In this document: piece after piece, positions 1 to 7,269 of the stretch
Position numbering within the stretch: position 1 is the stretch's first letter
Layout of the letters: the number at the start of each line of letters is the position of its first letter
DNA from: Micromonospora sp. NBRC 110009
GTDB taxonomy: Bacteria > Actinomycetota > Actinomycetes > Mycobacteriales > Micromonosporaceae
Assembly (NCBI RefSeq): GCF_030518795.1
Contig: NZ_CP130427.1
Coordinates: 744,001-808,000 of the forward strand
DNA: 64,000 nt
Direction: 5' to 3'
Position numbers and translations under genes: made by a program
Notes under the pieces: generated by a model
Databases searched by the model: none
What the model saw: the letters and a program-made list of their open reading frames with translations, nothing else
What the model was told of the DNA's origin: nothing

Positions 1-575
1 CGGATCCGGCGCAGCAGCGGCTCCACTCGGGCGGTGCCGAGCAGCGAGTAGTCCACGTTGTACTGGTTGGCCGGGGTCAGCTCGCGGTAGCCGCGCCGCC
101 ACGCCTGCTCGTACGAGTCGCGGAACAGCACGAACTCCAGCTCGGTGCCGGCGTACGCGGTCAGCCCGTGCGCGGCCAGCCGGTCGAGCTGGCGGCGCAG
201 GATCTGCCGGGGCGAGGCGACCACGGGCCCGGAGCCGTCCAGCCACTCCAGGTCGGCCAGGAGCATCGCGGTGCCGGGCTGCCAGGGCACCCGGCGCAGG
301 GTGTCCAGGTCGGGCCGCATGGCGAAGTCGCCGTAGCCGCGTTCCCAGCTCGACATGGCGTAGCCGTCGACGGTGTTCATGTCGACGTCCACGGCCAGCA
401 GGTAGTTGCAGCCCTCACTGCCGTGGGCGACCACCTGGTCCAGGAAGTAGGGCGCGTGGAACCGCTTGCCCTGGAGGCGGCCCTGCATGTCGGTCAGCGC
501 GAGCACCACGGTGTCGATGTCGCCCTCGGCGACCGCGACGCGCAGTTGTTCCAGCGTGAGCGGAGCTTTCCTCAT
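1..575 (-). CDS. Glutamine synthetase family protein, N-terminal part (truncated by window edge)
   Basis: Translation from the ATG at 575 gives 191 codons with no stop before the window edge. It has the beta-grasp N-terminal domain (about residues 10-110) and the start of the catalytic domain, including YAGTELEFVLF, whose Glu145 and Glu147 correspond to metal-binding glutamates of glutamine synthetases. The N-terminus (LALTDMQGRLQGKRF) is of the GlnA3/GlnA4 type, enzymes that gamma-glutamylate polyamines or ethanolamine in Streptomyces, rather than of housekeeping GlnA. The next gene upstream on the same strand outside the accessory cluster is an APC permease at 7270-8859, a common partner. 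Family assignment is firm; the substrate is inferred. Confidence 0.85.
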   Translation of the reverse strand, partial: MRKAPLTLEQLRVAVAEGDIDTVVLALTDMQGRLQGKRFHAPYFLDQVVAHGSEGCNYLLAVDVDMNTVDGYAMSSWERGYGDFAMRPDLDTLRRVPWQPGTAMLLADLEWLDGSGPVVASPRQILRRQLDRLAAHGLTAYAGTELEFVLFRDSYEQAWRRGYRELTPANQYNVDYSLLGTARVEPLLRRI

Positions 576-792
576 CGGCGCGCCTCCATCACCAAGGTCT
601 ACTGGCAGAACCGGATCACCGTCAATGCCCCCAGCGGACACCGTGGCAAACGCGAACGGTTGAGGGGAGCCGAGTCAGTCGCGGGCCAGAGCTGGCGCAT
701 CGGGCGTGCGGGATCACCGCTCCCTCTGGTGGGGGGATGAATCCCCTCAGGGTGGGAGGCGTCCTGGCGGCCGAGCCCACGATCTTGGTGTT

Positions 793-1272
793 ATGAGAGT
801 TCACGCCAGCCCTCGTTGGGCGTACGGCACGTTCGCGTGGCTGATCTTCTTCGTCGTGTCCCACGTGGTAGCGGTGCTTTTCCCCGGTGACGATCCGACC
901 GGCGACGGACCGTGGAGCCTGAGGGCGTACGCGATCTTCAACATCACTCTCATCCTCATGTCGGCCGTCGGGGCAGTTGTCGTGGTGGCCACCGTCCGGC
1001 CCTGGGGACGACGCGTCCCTCGGTGGATGCTCCTCACGCCGCTGTGGTTCGGCAGCACGCTACTCGTCGTCCGGGGAGTTCCCGGGATGGTCGAAAACCT
1101 GCTCATGGCTACCGGCATCCGCCGAGGCGGCTTTGTGGGGGCGGAAGACATCTCCACGGCCGAACTCTGGGCCGGCATTGGGATCAACACCTATTTCTTT
1201 ATGGGCGCGGTGCTGCTCGCCGTGACGACGGTCTCCTACTTCCGCCGATCACGACGAGGCAGCCACGGCTGA
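793..1272 (+). CDS. Small four-helix membrane protein, unknown function
   Basis: 159 residues from the ATG at 793. Hydrophobic segments lie at about residues 11-30, 46-66, 76-97 and 130-150, and the tail is basic (SYFRRSRRGS). The arrangement loosely resembles DUF3995-type integral membrane proteins, but no diagnostic motif was seen. An in-frame upstream start at 706 would add 29 residues rich in Gly and Arg that do not look like protein, so the internal ATG is preferred. It opens the accessory cluster, divergent from the glutamine synthetase-like gene. Confidence 0.6.
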   Translation: MRVHASPRWAYGTFAWLIFFVVSHVVAVLFPGDDPTGDGPWSLRAYAIFNITLILMSAVGAVVVVATVRPWGRRVPRWMLLTPLWFGSTLLVVRGVPGMVENLLMATGIRRGGFVGAEDISTAELWAGIGINTYFFMGAVLLAVTTVSYFRRSRRGSHG

Positions 1273-1350
1273 TTGCCACACCTCGCAGCCAGGTCATCCT
1301 CAACAGCCGCGGTGAGCGCGGCGCTTGCGGGGGTCTGCGATCATGGCCGG

Positions 1351-1773
1351 ATGTTCGAACCGGGGTCGCGTTCCAAGCAGGTCAGCACCTTCATGCTGCC
1401 CGAGGACGAGGCGGCGTTCGACGAGGCGCTGGCACCCGCAATCGCCGACCTCGGGCAGTGGGAGACCCACGATCAGCGGGCCCGGACCATCACGCTGCAC
1501 GGCTCACTGCCGGCCGCGATGCGCCACGACCGCACGCAGGCATTCCTGCGGCTGTTCGGCCGGGACGGCGGAACCATGGGGCCCCTCATCCAGTATCTGC
1601 GCACCTCCGCGGCGACCACGGACGAGGCCATGCTCGCCGCTACCGGCGGTCGGTGCCGGGCGACGGCCGAACGGCCCGAGGCGATGTCGCCGGGCCGACT
1701 GGCGTTCAAGTGGTTCCCTGACGACGAAGCCGACTGCGTGCGGCGCGACTCAACGGCCACGCGTTGCGCCTGA
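1351..1773 (+). CDS. Hypothetical protein
   Basis: About 140 residues from the ATG at 1351. It is soluble with no transmembrane segment. It begins MFEPGSRSKQVSTFMLPEDE and contains an acidic helix followed by a mixed region. I do not recognise the family. Codon use fits a real gene, with GC-rich third positions throughout. An upstream TTG in the same frame at 1273 would add 26 low-complexity residues and is less likely. A stem-loop follows at 1795-1819. Confidence 0.5.
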   Translation: MFEPGSRSKQVSTFMLPEDEAAFDEALAPAIADLGQWETHDQRARTITLHGSLPAAMRHDRTQAFLRLFGRDGGTMGPLIQYLRTSAATTDEAMLAATGGRCRATAERPEAMSPGRLAFKWFPDDEADCVRRDSTATRCA

Positions 1774-1794
1774 GGATCCGCCCGGGCGCTTGAC

Positions 1795-1819
1795 GAACCG
1801 GCGAGAAGCTCGCCAGTTC
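1795..1819 (+). terminator. Stem-loop after the 1351-1773 gene
   Basis: Arms GAAC-C-GGCGAG and CTCGCC-A-GTTC pair around the loop AAG, giving about ten pairs with one mismatch. No T-run follows, as is usual in actinomycetes. It separates the upstream gene from the rph promoter region. Confidence 0.5.
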
Positions 1820-1887
1820 CACCGCACGGCAAATGGCAAAGGCAAGGAGATCCCTCTCCCTGCCACTTCCAACGTATAGCGCACCGG

Positions 1888-1906
1888 GGGGCTTGCGGCA
1901 AGACCC
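1888..1906 (+). promoter_or_regulatory. Rifamycin-associated element (RAE) upstream of rph
   Basis: The sequence GGGGCTTGCGGCAAGACCC is a 19-bp imperfect inverted repeat. From memory it differs at one position from the consensus RAE (GGGGCTTGCGGCAAGGCCC) described upstream of rifamycin-inactivating genes and rifamycin-inducible helicases in actinobacteria. It lies about 110 nt before the rph start codon. The sequence and position are observed; rifamycin-inducible control of rph is inferred from the literature on this element. Confidence 0.9.
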
Positions 1907-1964
1907 GTGTCGTGGCGCAGAATCGTCGGCCGAGGCCACAACCTGCGGAAATGGGGGCCAGGAC

Positions 1965-2018
1965 GTGCGTGTGTTGTTGTCGACGCATGGGGGACGCGTC
2001 GCGGAGGTGTCGCAGTGA
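1965..2018 (+). CDS. 17-residue leader ORF resembling a glycosyltransferase N-terminus, overlapping rph
   Basis: GTG at 1965 to TGA at 2016-2018 encodes MRVLLSTHGGRVAEVSQ. The stop overlaps the rph GTG by 4 nt (GTGA), so translation could be coupled. The first residues match the conserved opening of UGT/MGT-type antibiotic glycosyltransferases (MRVLLSTHGSRGD). Rifampicin glycosyltransferase, an enzyme of that family, is itself RAE-controlled. This may therefore be the remnant of a glycosyltransferase gene whose RAE promoter now drives rph. Expression is not proven. Confidence 0.45.
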   Translation: MRVLLSTHGGRVAEVSQ

Positions 2019-4612
2019 TCGAGCAGTACGTGTTGGATCTTCACGACGTTGACGAGATGCAGGTCGCGGTCGTTGGCGGCAAGGGCGCGCACCTGGGCGG
2101 GCTGTCGCGGATCGAAGGCATCCGCCTGCCGGCCGGCTTCTGCGTGACGACGAACGCCTTCCGGCGGATCATGGCGGAAGCGCCGTCGGTCGACAATCGG
2201 CTCGATCAGCTGTCGCGCCTGAACCCGGACGACCGGGAGGCGATCCGCACGCTCAGCGCGGAGATCCGCCGGACCATCGAAGGGATCGCCATCCCCGACG
2301 ATCTGGCGGCGGCGATCACCCACGCGCTCGCCCAGCTCGGCGAGCACGCCGCCTACGCCGTCCGATCCAGCGCGACGGCAGAGGACCTGCCGACGGCCTC
2401 CTTCGCCGGCCAGCAGGACACGTACCTCAACGTCGTGGGGCCGGCGGCGATCCTCGAGCACGTCAGCCGGTGCTGGGCGTCGCTGTTCACCGAGCGGGCC
2501 GTCACCTACCGCCAGCGGAACGGCATCGACCACCGCACGGTCCACATGGCCGTGGTCGTGCAGCAGATGGTCTTCCCGCAGGCGGCCGGCATCCTGTTCA
2601 CGGCCGACCCCGTCACGGGCAACCGGAAGGTCGCCACCGTGGACGCCAGCTTCGGCCTCGGCGAGGCCCTGGTCTCCGGCCTGGTGAACCCGGACACCTT
2701 CCAGGTGCGCGACGGCGAGATCGTCGCCAAGGCGATCGCCGCCAAGCAGCGTGCCGTGCACGCCCTGCCGGCCGGCGGTACGCAGGAAGTGGCGATCGAC
2801 CCGCAGCGGCAGGAGCAGCCGGCACTGACGGACGCGCAGGTCGTGCGGCTCGTGCAGCTCGGACGGCGGATCGAAGCGCACTTCGGCCGCCCGCAGGACA
2901 TCGAATGGTGCCTGGTCGGCGAAGACTTCCAGATCGTCCAGAGCCGGCCGATCACCACGCTGTTCCCCATTCCCGCGGCCGGCGACGCAGGGAACCACGT
3001 CTACCTCTCGGTCGGCCACCAACAGATGATGACCGACCCCATGAAGCCACTGGGCGTCTCGATGTGGCAGCTGACGGCCATGGCGCCGATGCACGAGGCC
3101 GGCGGGAGGCTGTTCGTCGACGCCAACCGGGCCCTGGCCTCACCCGCGGGCCGCGCCGGCTTCCTGAAGATGGTGGGGAGAGAAGATCCGCTGATTAGGG
3201 ACGCGCTGGAGACCGTTCTCAACCGCGACGACTTCGTCCCGTCGCTTCCGGACACGGGTCCCGGTCGGCCGCCGGCCCGCGGCGCGTCCACCCCGATCGA
3301 GACCGACCCGGCCATCGTCACCGAGCTGATCCAGCGCAGCCAGGCGTCCATCGCCGCCCTGCGGCGCGACATCCGGACGAAGACCGGACCGGCGCTGTTC
3401 GACTTCCTGCTGGAGGCCTTCCAGGAGCACAAGCGAGTCCTCGGCGATCCGCTGAGCATGCAGGCGATCATGGCGGGCATCGAGTCCACCTGGTGGCTCA
3501 ACGACCAGCTGCACGAGTGGCTGGGCGAGAAGAACGGGGCCGACACGCTCACCCTGTCCGCCCCCAACAACGTCACCTCGGAGATGGGACTGGCGCTGCT
3601 CGACGTCGCCGACGTGATCCGCCCACATCCCGAGGTGGTGGCGTTCCTGCAGGGCGTCGAGGACGAGGGCTTCCTGGATGAGCTGCCGAAGCTCGCGGGC
3701 GGGACCGAAGCGCGCGACGCCATCGAGGCCTACCTCGACCGATACGGCATGCGCTGCGTCGGCGAGATCGACATCACGAGGCCGCGGTGGAGCGAGCGCC
3801 CCACCACGCTCGTGCCCCTGATCCTCGACAACATCAAGCTCTTCGAGCCGGGCGCCGCCGAGCGGCGGTTCGAGCAAGGGCGGCAGGAGGCGCAGAAGAA
3901 GGAACAGGAGGTGCTCGCACGCTTGCGGGCCCTGCCGGACGGGGAGCGGAAAGCCGACGAGGCCAAGCGGATGATCGACCGGGTCCGGACCTTCATCGGC
4001 TACCGGGAGTACCCGAAGTACGGCATCATCAGCCGCTATTTCGTCTACAAGCAGGCCCTGCTGGAGGAGGCCGAGCGCCTCGTGCAGGCCAACGTACTTC
4101 CTGAACAGGAAGACATCTTCTACCTCACGTTCTCCGAGCTCCACGACGTCGTGCGCGCGAACAGAGTGGACGACCAGCTGATCCGGCAGCGCAAGGAGGC
4201 GTTCCGGTCGTACCACGCGCTCACGCCGCCCCGGGTGCTCACGTCTGACGGCGAGGCCGTCGTCGGTGCGTACCGGCGCGACGACGTGCCGGCGGGTGCC
4301 CTGATCGGCCAACCGGTTTCCGCCGGGACCATCGAGGGGAGGGCCCGCGTCATCCTCGACATGGCGGAGGCCGATCTCGAGGCGGGCGACATCCTGGTCA
4401 CGGCGTACACCGATCCCAGCTGGTCGCCCCTGTTCGTCGCGATCACGGGCCTGGTCACGGAGGTGGGCGGCCTGATGACCCATGGCGCGGTGATCGCCCG
4501 GGAGTATGGCTTGCCTGCCGTCGTCGGTGTGGTCGACGCCACCCGCCTCATCCGGGACGGGCAGCGGATCCGCGTGCACGGAGCCGACGGGTACGTCGAG
4601 ATCCTGGCTTGA
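2015..4612 (+). CDS. rph: Rifampicin phosphotransferase
   Basis: An ATP-dependent dikinase that inactivates rifamycins by phosphorylating the ansa-chain C21 hydroxyl. 865 residues, typical for Rph (about 865). The ATP-grasp domain (about 5-310) contains GGKGAHLGGLSR and YAVRSSATAEDLPTASFAGQ. A helical rifampicin-binding domain follows (about 320-750). The C-terminal phosphohistidine domain contains GGLMTHGAVIAREYGLPAVV, with His823 as the swivelling catalytic residue. The start is GTG 2015 because GGAGG lies at 2003-2007, seven bases upstream; an in-frame ATG at 1907 lacks this and overlaps the RAE leader. Control by the RAE at 1888 is likely. The enzyme looks complete. Confidence 0.95.
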   Translation: MIEQYVLDLHDVDEMQVAVVGGKGAHLGGLSRIEGIRLPAGFCVTTNAFRRIMAEAPSVDNRLDQLSRLNPDDREAIRTLSAEIRRTIEGIAIPDDLAAAITHALAQLGEHAAYAVRSSATAEDLPTASFAGQQDTYLNVVGPAAILEHVSRCWASLFTERAVTYRQRNGIDHRTVHMAVVVQQMVFPQAAGILFTADPVTGNRKVATVDASFGLGEALVSGLVNPDTFQVRDGEIVAKAIAAKQRAVHALPAGGTQEVAIDPQRQEQPALTDAQVVRLVQLGRRIEAHFGRPQDIEWCLVGEDFQIVQSRPITTLFPIPAAGDAGNHVYLSVGHQQMMTDPMKPLGVSMWQLTAMAPMHEAGGRLFVDANRALASPAGRAGFLKMVGREDPLIRDALETVLNRDDFVPSLPDTGPGRPPARGASTPIETDPAIVTELIQRSQASIAALRRDIRTKTGPALFDFLLEAFQEHKRVLGDPLSMQAIMAGIESTWWLNDQLHEWLGEKNGADTLTLSAPNNVTSEMGLALLDVADVIRPHPEVVAFLQGVEDEGFLDELPKLAGGTEARDAIEAYLDRYGMRCVGEIDITRPRWSERPTTLVPLILDNIKLFEPGAAERRFEQGRQEAQKKEQEVLARLRALPDGERKADEAKRMIDRVRTFIGYREYPKYGIISRYFVYKQALLEEAERLVQANVLPEQEDIFYLTFSELHDVVRANRVDDQLIRQRKEAFRSYHALTPPRVLTSDGEAVVGAYRRDDVPAGALIGQPVSAGTIEGRARVILDMAEADLEAGDILVTAYTDPSWSPLFVAITGLVTEVGGLMTHGAVIAREYGLPAVVGVVDATRLIRDGQRIRVHGADGYVEILA

Positions 4613-4659
4613 CCGACCACACCGAGAAAGGCCCATCCGGCTTTGACGGGGCCGGGCGG

Positions 4660-5250
4660 CTATCCGAACCGGTCAGCCAGCTTCGTCAGCTTGGTGACGT
4701 ACGCCGGCCAGTCATAGTCGTCAGGGATGTTGGTGCTCTCCCGCCGCAGGCCGATCGCGGTGTCGTGCTGCTCGCGCATGATGTCGGCGTGACCGGCGTG
4801 ACGAGCGAGGTCGCCGGTCACGTGGATGATGATCCGGTGCAGCGTCACGTCCTGTCCACCTGGTCGCCACCACGGCACCCGCCCCGGCGCGTCGAGGGGT
4901 AGCTGTTCGATCGTCTGGTCCGCGAACACCCCGACACGGCGATACAGGTCGATCAGCCCATCCTTCGTCTCGTCCTCCCGCGCGTACCAGTCCGCCTGCG
5001 GGTCCTCCTCAAACGCCTGCATGGGGACCAGTTCCTCAGGCGTCGGGAATTCGCGCCCGAAGGTGGGCCCGAAGTAGCCGGCCTCGACATTGAGGCAGTG
5101 CTTGAGGACTCCCAGCAGGTTGTTGCCGGTCGCGGTGCGGGGCAGTCTGGCCTCGCGTTCGCTCAGCCCGTCGAGCTTCCAGATCAGGTCTTCGCGAGTC
5201 GCCTGGAGGTAGTGGTGCAGCGCAGCCTTCGGGTCGCCCAAGTCAGCCAT
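4660..5250 (-). CDS. DinB-like / DUF664 family protein
   Basis: 196 residues. It has the four-helix bundle pattern of DinB/YfiT-like proteins, with the metal-ligand histidine in LLGVLKHCLNVEAGYFG (His51) and a second pair in HVTGDLARHAGHADIM near residues 143-155. Family members include mycothiol- and bacillithiol-dependent transferases and many stress proteins of unknown substrate. It is transcribed convergently with rph, 47 bp apart, and I see no strong terminator between them. Family call is secure; function is open. Confidence 0.85.
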   Translation of the reverse strand: MADLGDPKAALHHYLQATREDLIWKLDGLSEREARLPRTATGNNLLGVLKHCLNVEAGYFGPTFGREFPTPEELVPMQAFEEDPQADWYAREDETKDGLIDLYRRVGVFADQTIEQLPLDAPGRVPWWRPGGQDVTLHRIIIHVTGDLARHAGHADIMREQHDTAIGLRRESTNIPDDYDWPAYVTKLTKLADRFG

Positions 5251-5311
5251 GCCCGCCAGTCTTCCTCATGCGCCGGAGCCATTCGTGCGGGGTGTCGCCT
5301 ACAAGATCAGC

Positions 5312-5971
5312 TCACCCTTCGGCTGCGACTGCCGCGAGGGCGGCGTGTGGCCGATGGGTGCCGTCGCTGAGCCGCGGCAGACGCTCGACTTCCGTGAAGC
5401 CGGCTCGCCTCAGCCGTTCGGAGAACTCGTCGACGGGCCAGCGATAGGCGGTCACGACCTTGTGGTCGAAGGCGGCGACCTCGTCACCGACGAAGAGACC
5501 GAGCACCAACGTTCCGCCTGGGACCATTGCTCGCCGGAACTCCGCGAGCACGCCGTCAACATCTTGCGGCGGTAGATGGATCAACGAGTACCAGGCCAGG
5601 ATGCCGGCGATGGAGTGGTCGGCGACGGCGAGATTTTCCAGCGACCCGAGCTGGTACCTGCCATTCGGGTGGGTTGCCTGCGCGTGGGCGATGAACTCGG
5701 GGACCAGGTCGATTCCCGTTGCGTCGACGCCCAGCGAGCGAAGGTAACCGGTGATATGGCCAGGCCCGCAGCCCAGATCGAGCACCGTGCCAGGTCGGCC
5801 CGCCAGATGTCGCCCGATAAGGGCGAGGTCGTCGGCATGTACCTGCTGGCTTGTCCCGAACAGCTCGATGTAGAGCTCCGCGACGGACGCATACGCCCGC
5901 CGGACCTGCTCCGTCTTCACCCCGTGACTATATGAGCCCTCGGATCGTGTGGCGTCGTAGGTCCATGCCAT
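5312..5971 (-). CDS. Class I SAM-dependent methyltransferase
   Basis: 219 residues with motif I VLDLGCGPGHITGYL, the acidic ribose-binding end of strand 2 (ATGIDLV), a motif around AWYSLIHLPP and a post-motif region MVPGGTLVLGLF. Substrate unknown. The ATG at 5971 sits 3 nt after the stop of the PPOX-type gene, suggesting an operon. A GTG at 5920 (protein beginning VKTEQVRRAYASVAELY) is an alternative start that matches where relatives usually begin. Confidence 0.85.
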   Translation of the reverse strand: MAWTYDATRSEGSYSHGVKTEQVRRAYASVAELYIELFGTSQQVHADDLALIGRHLAGRPGTVLDLGCGPGHITGYLRSLGVDATGIDLVPEFIAHAQATHPNGRYQLGSLENLAVADHSIAGILAWYSLIHLPPQDVDGVLAEFRRAMVPGGTLVLGLFVGDEVAAFDHKVVTAYRWPVDEFSERLRRAGFTEVERLPRLSDGTHRPHAALAAVAAEG

Positions 5972-5974
5972 GGA

Positions 5975-6403
5975 TCACTGAGCCATGCCCGCGAGCAGCC
6001 ACCGTCGGACGGGAATCTCCAGCAATACCCGGTCACCCTCCTGAGCGACCCGCTCCCTGACGTCCCATCCTCCGTACTTGCTGGCGAACGCCTCGACGAC
6101 TTCGGTGGGGAAGTCGCCGCGGTGCAGGTGGGCGACGCCCTCGGCTACGACGGGCGCGGCCCCGTCCTCCAAGGCCAGGGACACCCTCGGGTCGGCCACC
6201 AGGTTCCGCACCTTGACGCTGCGACCGTCGCAGCCGATCCACCACACGCCGTCCGCGTAGACGAACCAGACCGGCGTCACGTGGGGGGAGCCATCGCGGC
6301 GCACCGTGCACAGCCATACGTTCGGATCGAGGGCCAGTCGGGCCTCGACGTCCGACGGAAGTGGTGCCGAGGGAGGGTGAGTCACCCGGGAAGTGGACCA
6401 CAT
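5975..6403 (-). CDS. Pyridoxamine 5'-phosphate oxidase-like (PPOX class) flavin/F420-binding protein
   Basis: 142 residues with the split-barrel pattern WLCTVRRDGSPHVTPVWFVY ... VWWIGCDGRSVKVRNL ... DPRVSLALED, typical of PPOX-class proteins, which in actinobacteria often bind F420 (FDOR-B). The start at 6403 avoids overlap with the VOC gene ending at 6459; a longer frame from 6517 would overlap it. Cofactor and substrate cannot be fixed from sequence. Probably co-transcribed with the downstream methyltransferase. Confidence 0.8.
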   Translation of the reverse strand: MWSTSRVTHPPSAPLPSDVEARLALDPNVWLCTVRRDGSPHVTPVWFVYADGVWWIGCDGRSVKVRNLVADPRVSLALEDGAAPVVAEGVAHLHRGDFPTEVVEAFASKYGGWDVRERVAQEGDRVLLEIPVRRWLLAGMAQ

Positions 6404-6458
6404 CCGGTACGGACTCACCTGCCGCGAGTCGAGCGGTGCGAGAGCCGCCCCGTATGCG

Positions 6459-7175
6459 CTACCGGACGAGGCAGAACGGGTGGCCGGCCGGGTCGGTGAA
6501 GACTCTGAAGCGTTCACCGCCGGCGCCCAGCCGGCGAGCGCCCAGCTCCACCGCCCGCGCCTCCCCGGTGTCGAGGTCGTCGACCAAGAGGTCGAGGTGG
6601 GCCTGCTGCGGGTGCGCGGGATCCGGCCAGCGGGGCGGGTCGTAGTCGTCGACCTGCTGGAACATCAGGCTCTTCCCGTCACCGGTGATGAGCGCGCCCT
6701 CGAGGCCGTCGTAGCTGAGCGCCATACCGGTGAGGTCGGCGTAGAAGTGGGCCAGGGCCGATGCGTCGGGGGCGTCGATCGTCACGGCGAACAGCCGCAT
6801 CACCGGGCCGACGCCGTCGGCCTGGCAGAGGTCGAACGGGTGGCCGGCCGGGTCGGCCAGGGTGATCCAGGTCGGTCCGTCGGCCAGCCGGGTGGCGCCG
6901 AGGCCGACCGCCCGCCCGGCCTCCGCTCGGGGATCTGCGGTCTGCAGATCGAGATGGAGTTGCTGCGGGTGCTCCTGCCCGGGCCACTGCGGCGCGACGT
7001 GGTCGGGTGCGCGCTGAAATTCGATCTCCTGCCCGTCGGGAGTCCGGAGGCCGAACCGGTCGGGGTCCTGGCGGACAACGTCCCAGCCGGTAATCCCGGC
7101 GTAGAACGAACCGACCCGGTTGATGTCCGCCGCGTCGAAGATGGCCAGGTCCAGACGAGCTGTCACGGTGGTCAT
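6459..7175 (-). CDS. Two-domain VOC (glyoxalase/bleomycin-resistance-like) protein
   Basis: 238 residues from the ATG at 7175 (MTTVTARLDLAIF). There are two VOC repeats, about 5-115 and 125-238. Each ends in the metal-fold signature TLADPAGHPFDLC or FTDPAGHPFCLVR, preceded by HLDLQTADP or HLDLLVDDL. Such tandem VOC proteins bind or transform small hydrophobic metabolites. An upstream GTG at 7187 is possible. It is the first gene of the minus-strand group leading into the PPOX-type and methyltransferase genes. Confidence 0.85.
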   Translation of the reverse strand: MTTVTARLDLAIFDAADINRVGSFYAGITGWDVVRQDPDRFGLRTPDGQEIEFQRAPDHVAPQWPGQEHPQQLHLDLQTADPRAEAGRAVGLGATRLADGPTWITLADPAGHPFDLCQADGVGPVMRLFAVTIDAPDASALAHFYADLTGMALSYDGLEGALITGDGKSLMFQQVDDYDPPRWPDPAHPQQAHLDLLVDDLDTGEARAVELGARRLGAGGERFRVFTDPAGHPFCLVR

Positions 7176-7227
7176 GGTCGCTTCCACTCCCTTGCCAGCA
7201 GGCCGTAGACGACGAGATCGCGCCGCT

Positions 7228-7262
7228 CCTCGTCGGCGCCGGGTGACCCGGCACCGACGAGG
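7228..7262 (-). terminator. Stem-loop terminator after the APC permease
   Basis: 16-bp arms (7228-7243 and 7247-7262) with one mismatch and a 3-nt loop (TGA). It lies just downstream of the permease stop at 7270 on the minus strand and upstream of the VOC gene, so the permease and the accessory cluster are probably separate transcripts. Confidence 0.7.
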
Positions 7263-7269
7263 GAGTGGA

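Noticed and set aside
1907..2014. Upstream in-frame start for rph at 1907
   Set aside because: It adds 36 residues unlike any Rph N-terminus, lies just after the RAE, and ignores the Shine-Dalgarno sequence at 2003-2007.
4613..4659. Possible terminator between rph and the DinB-like gene (AAAGGCC / GGCTTT)
   Set aside because: The arms pair imperfectly and are short; not strong enough to list.
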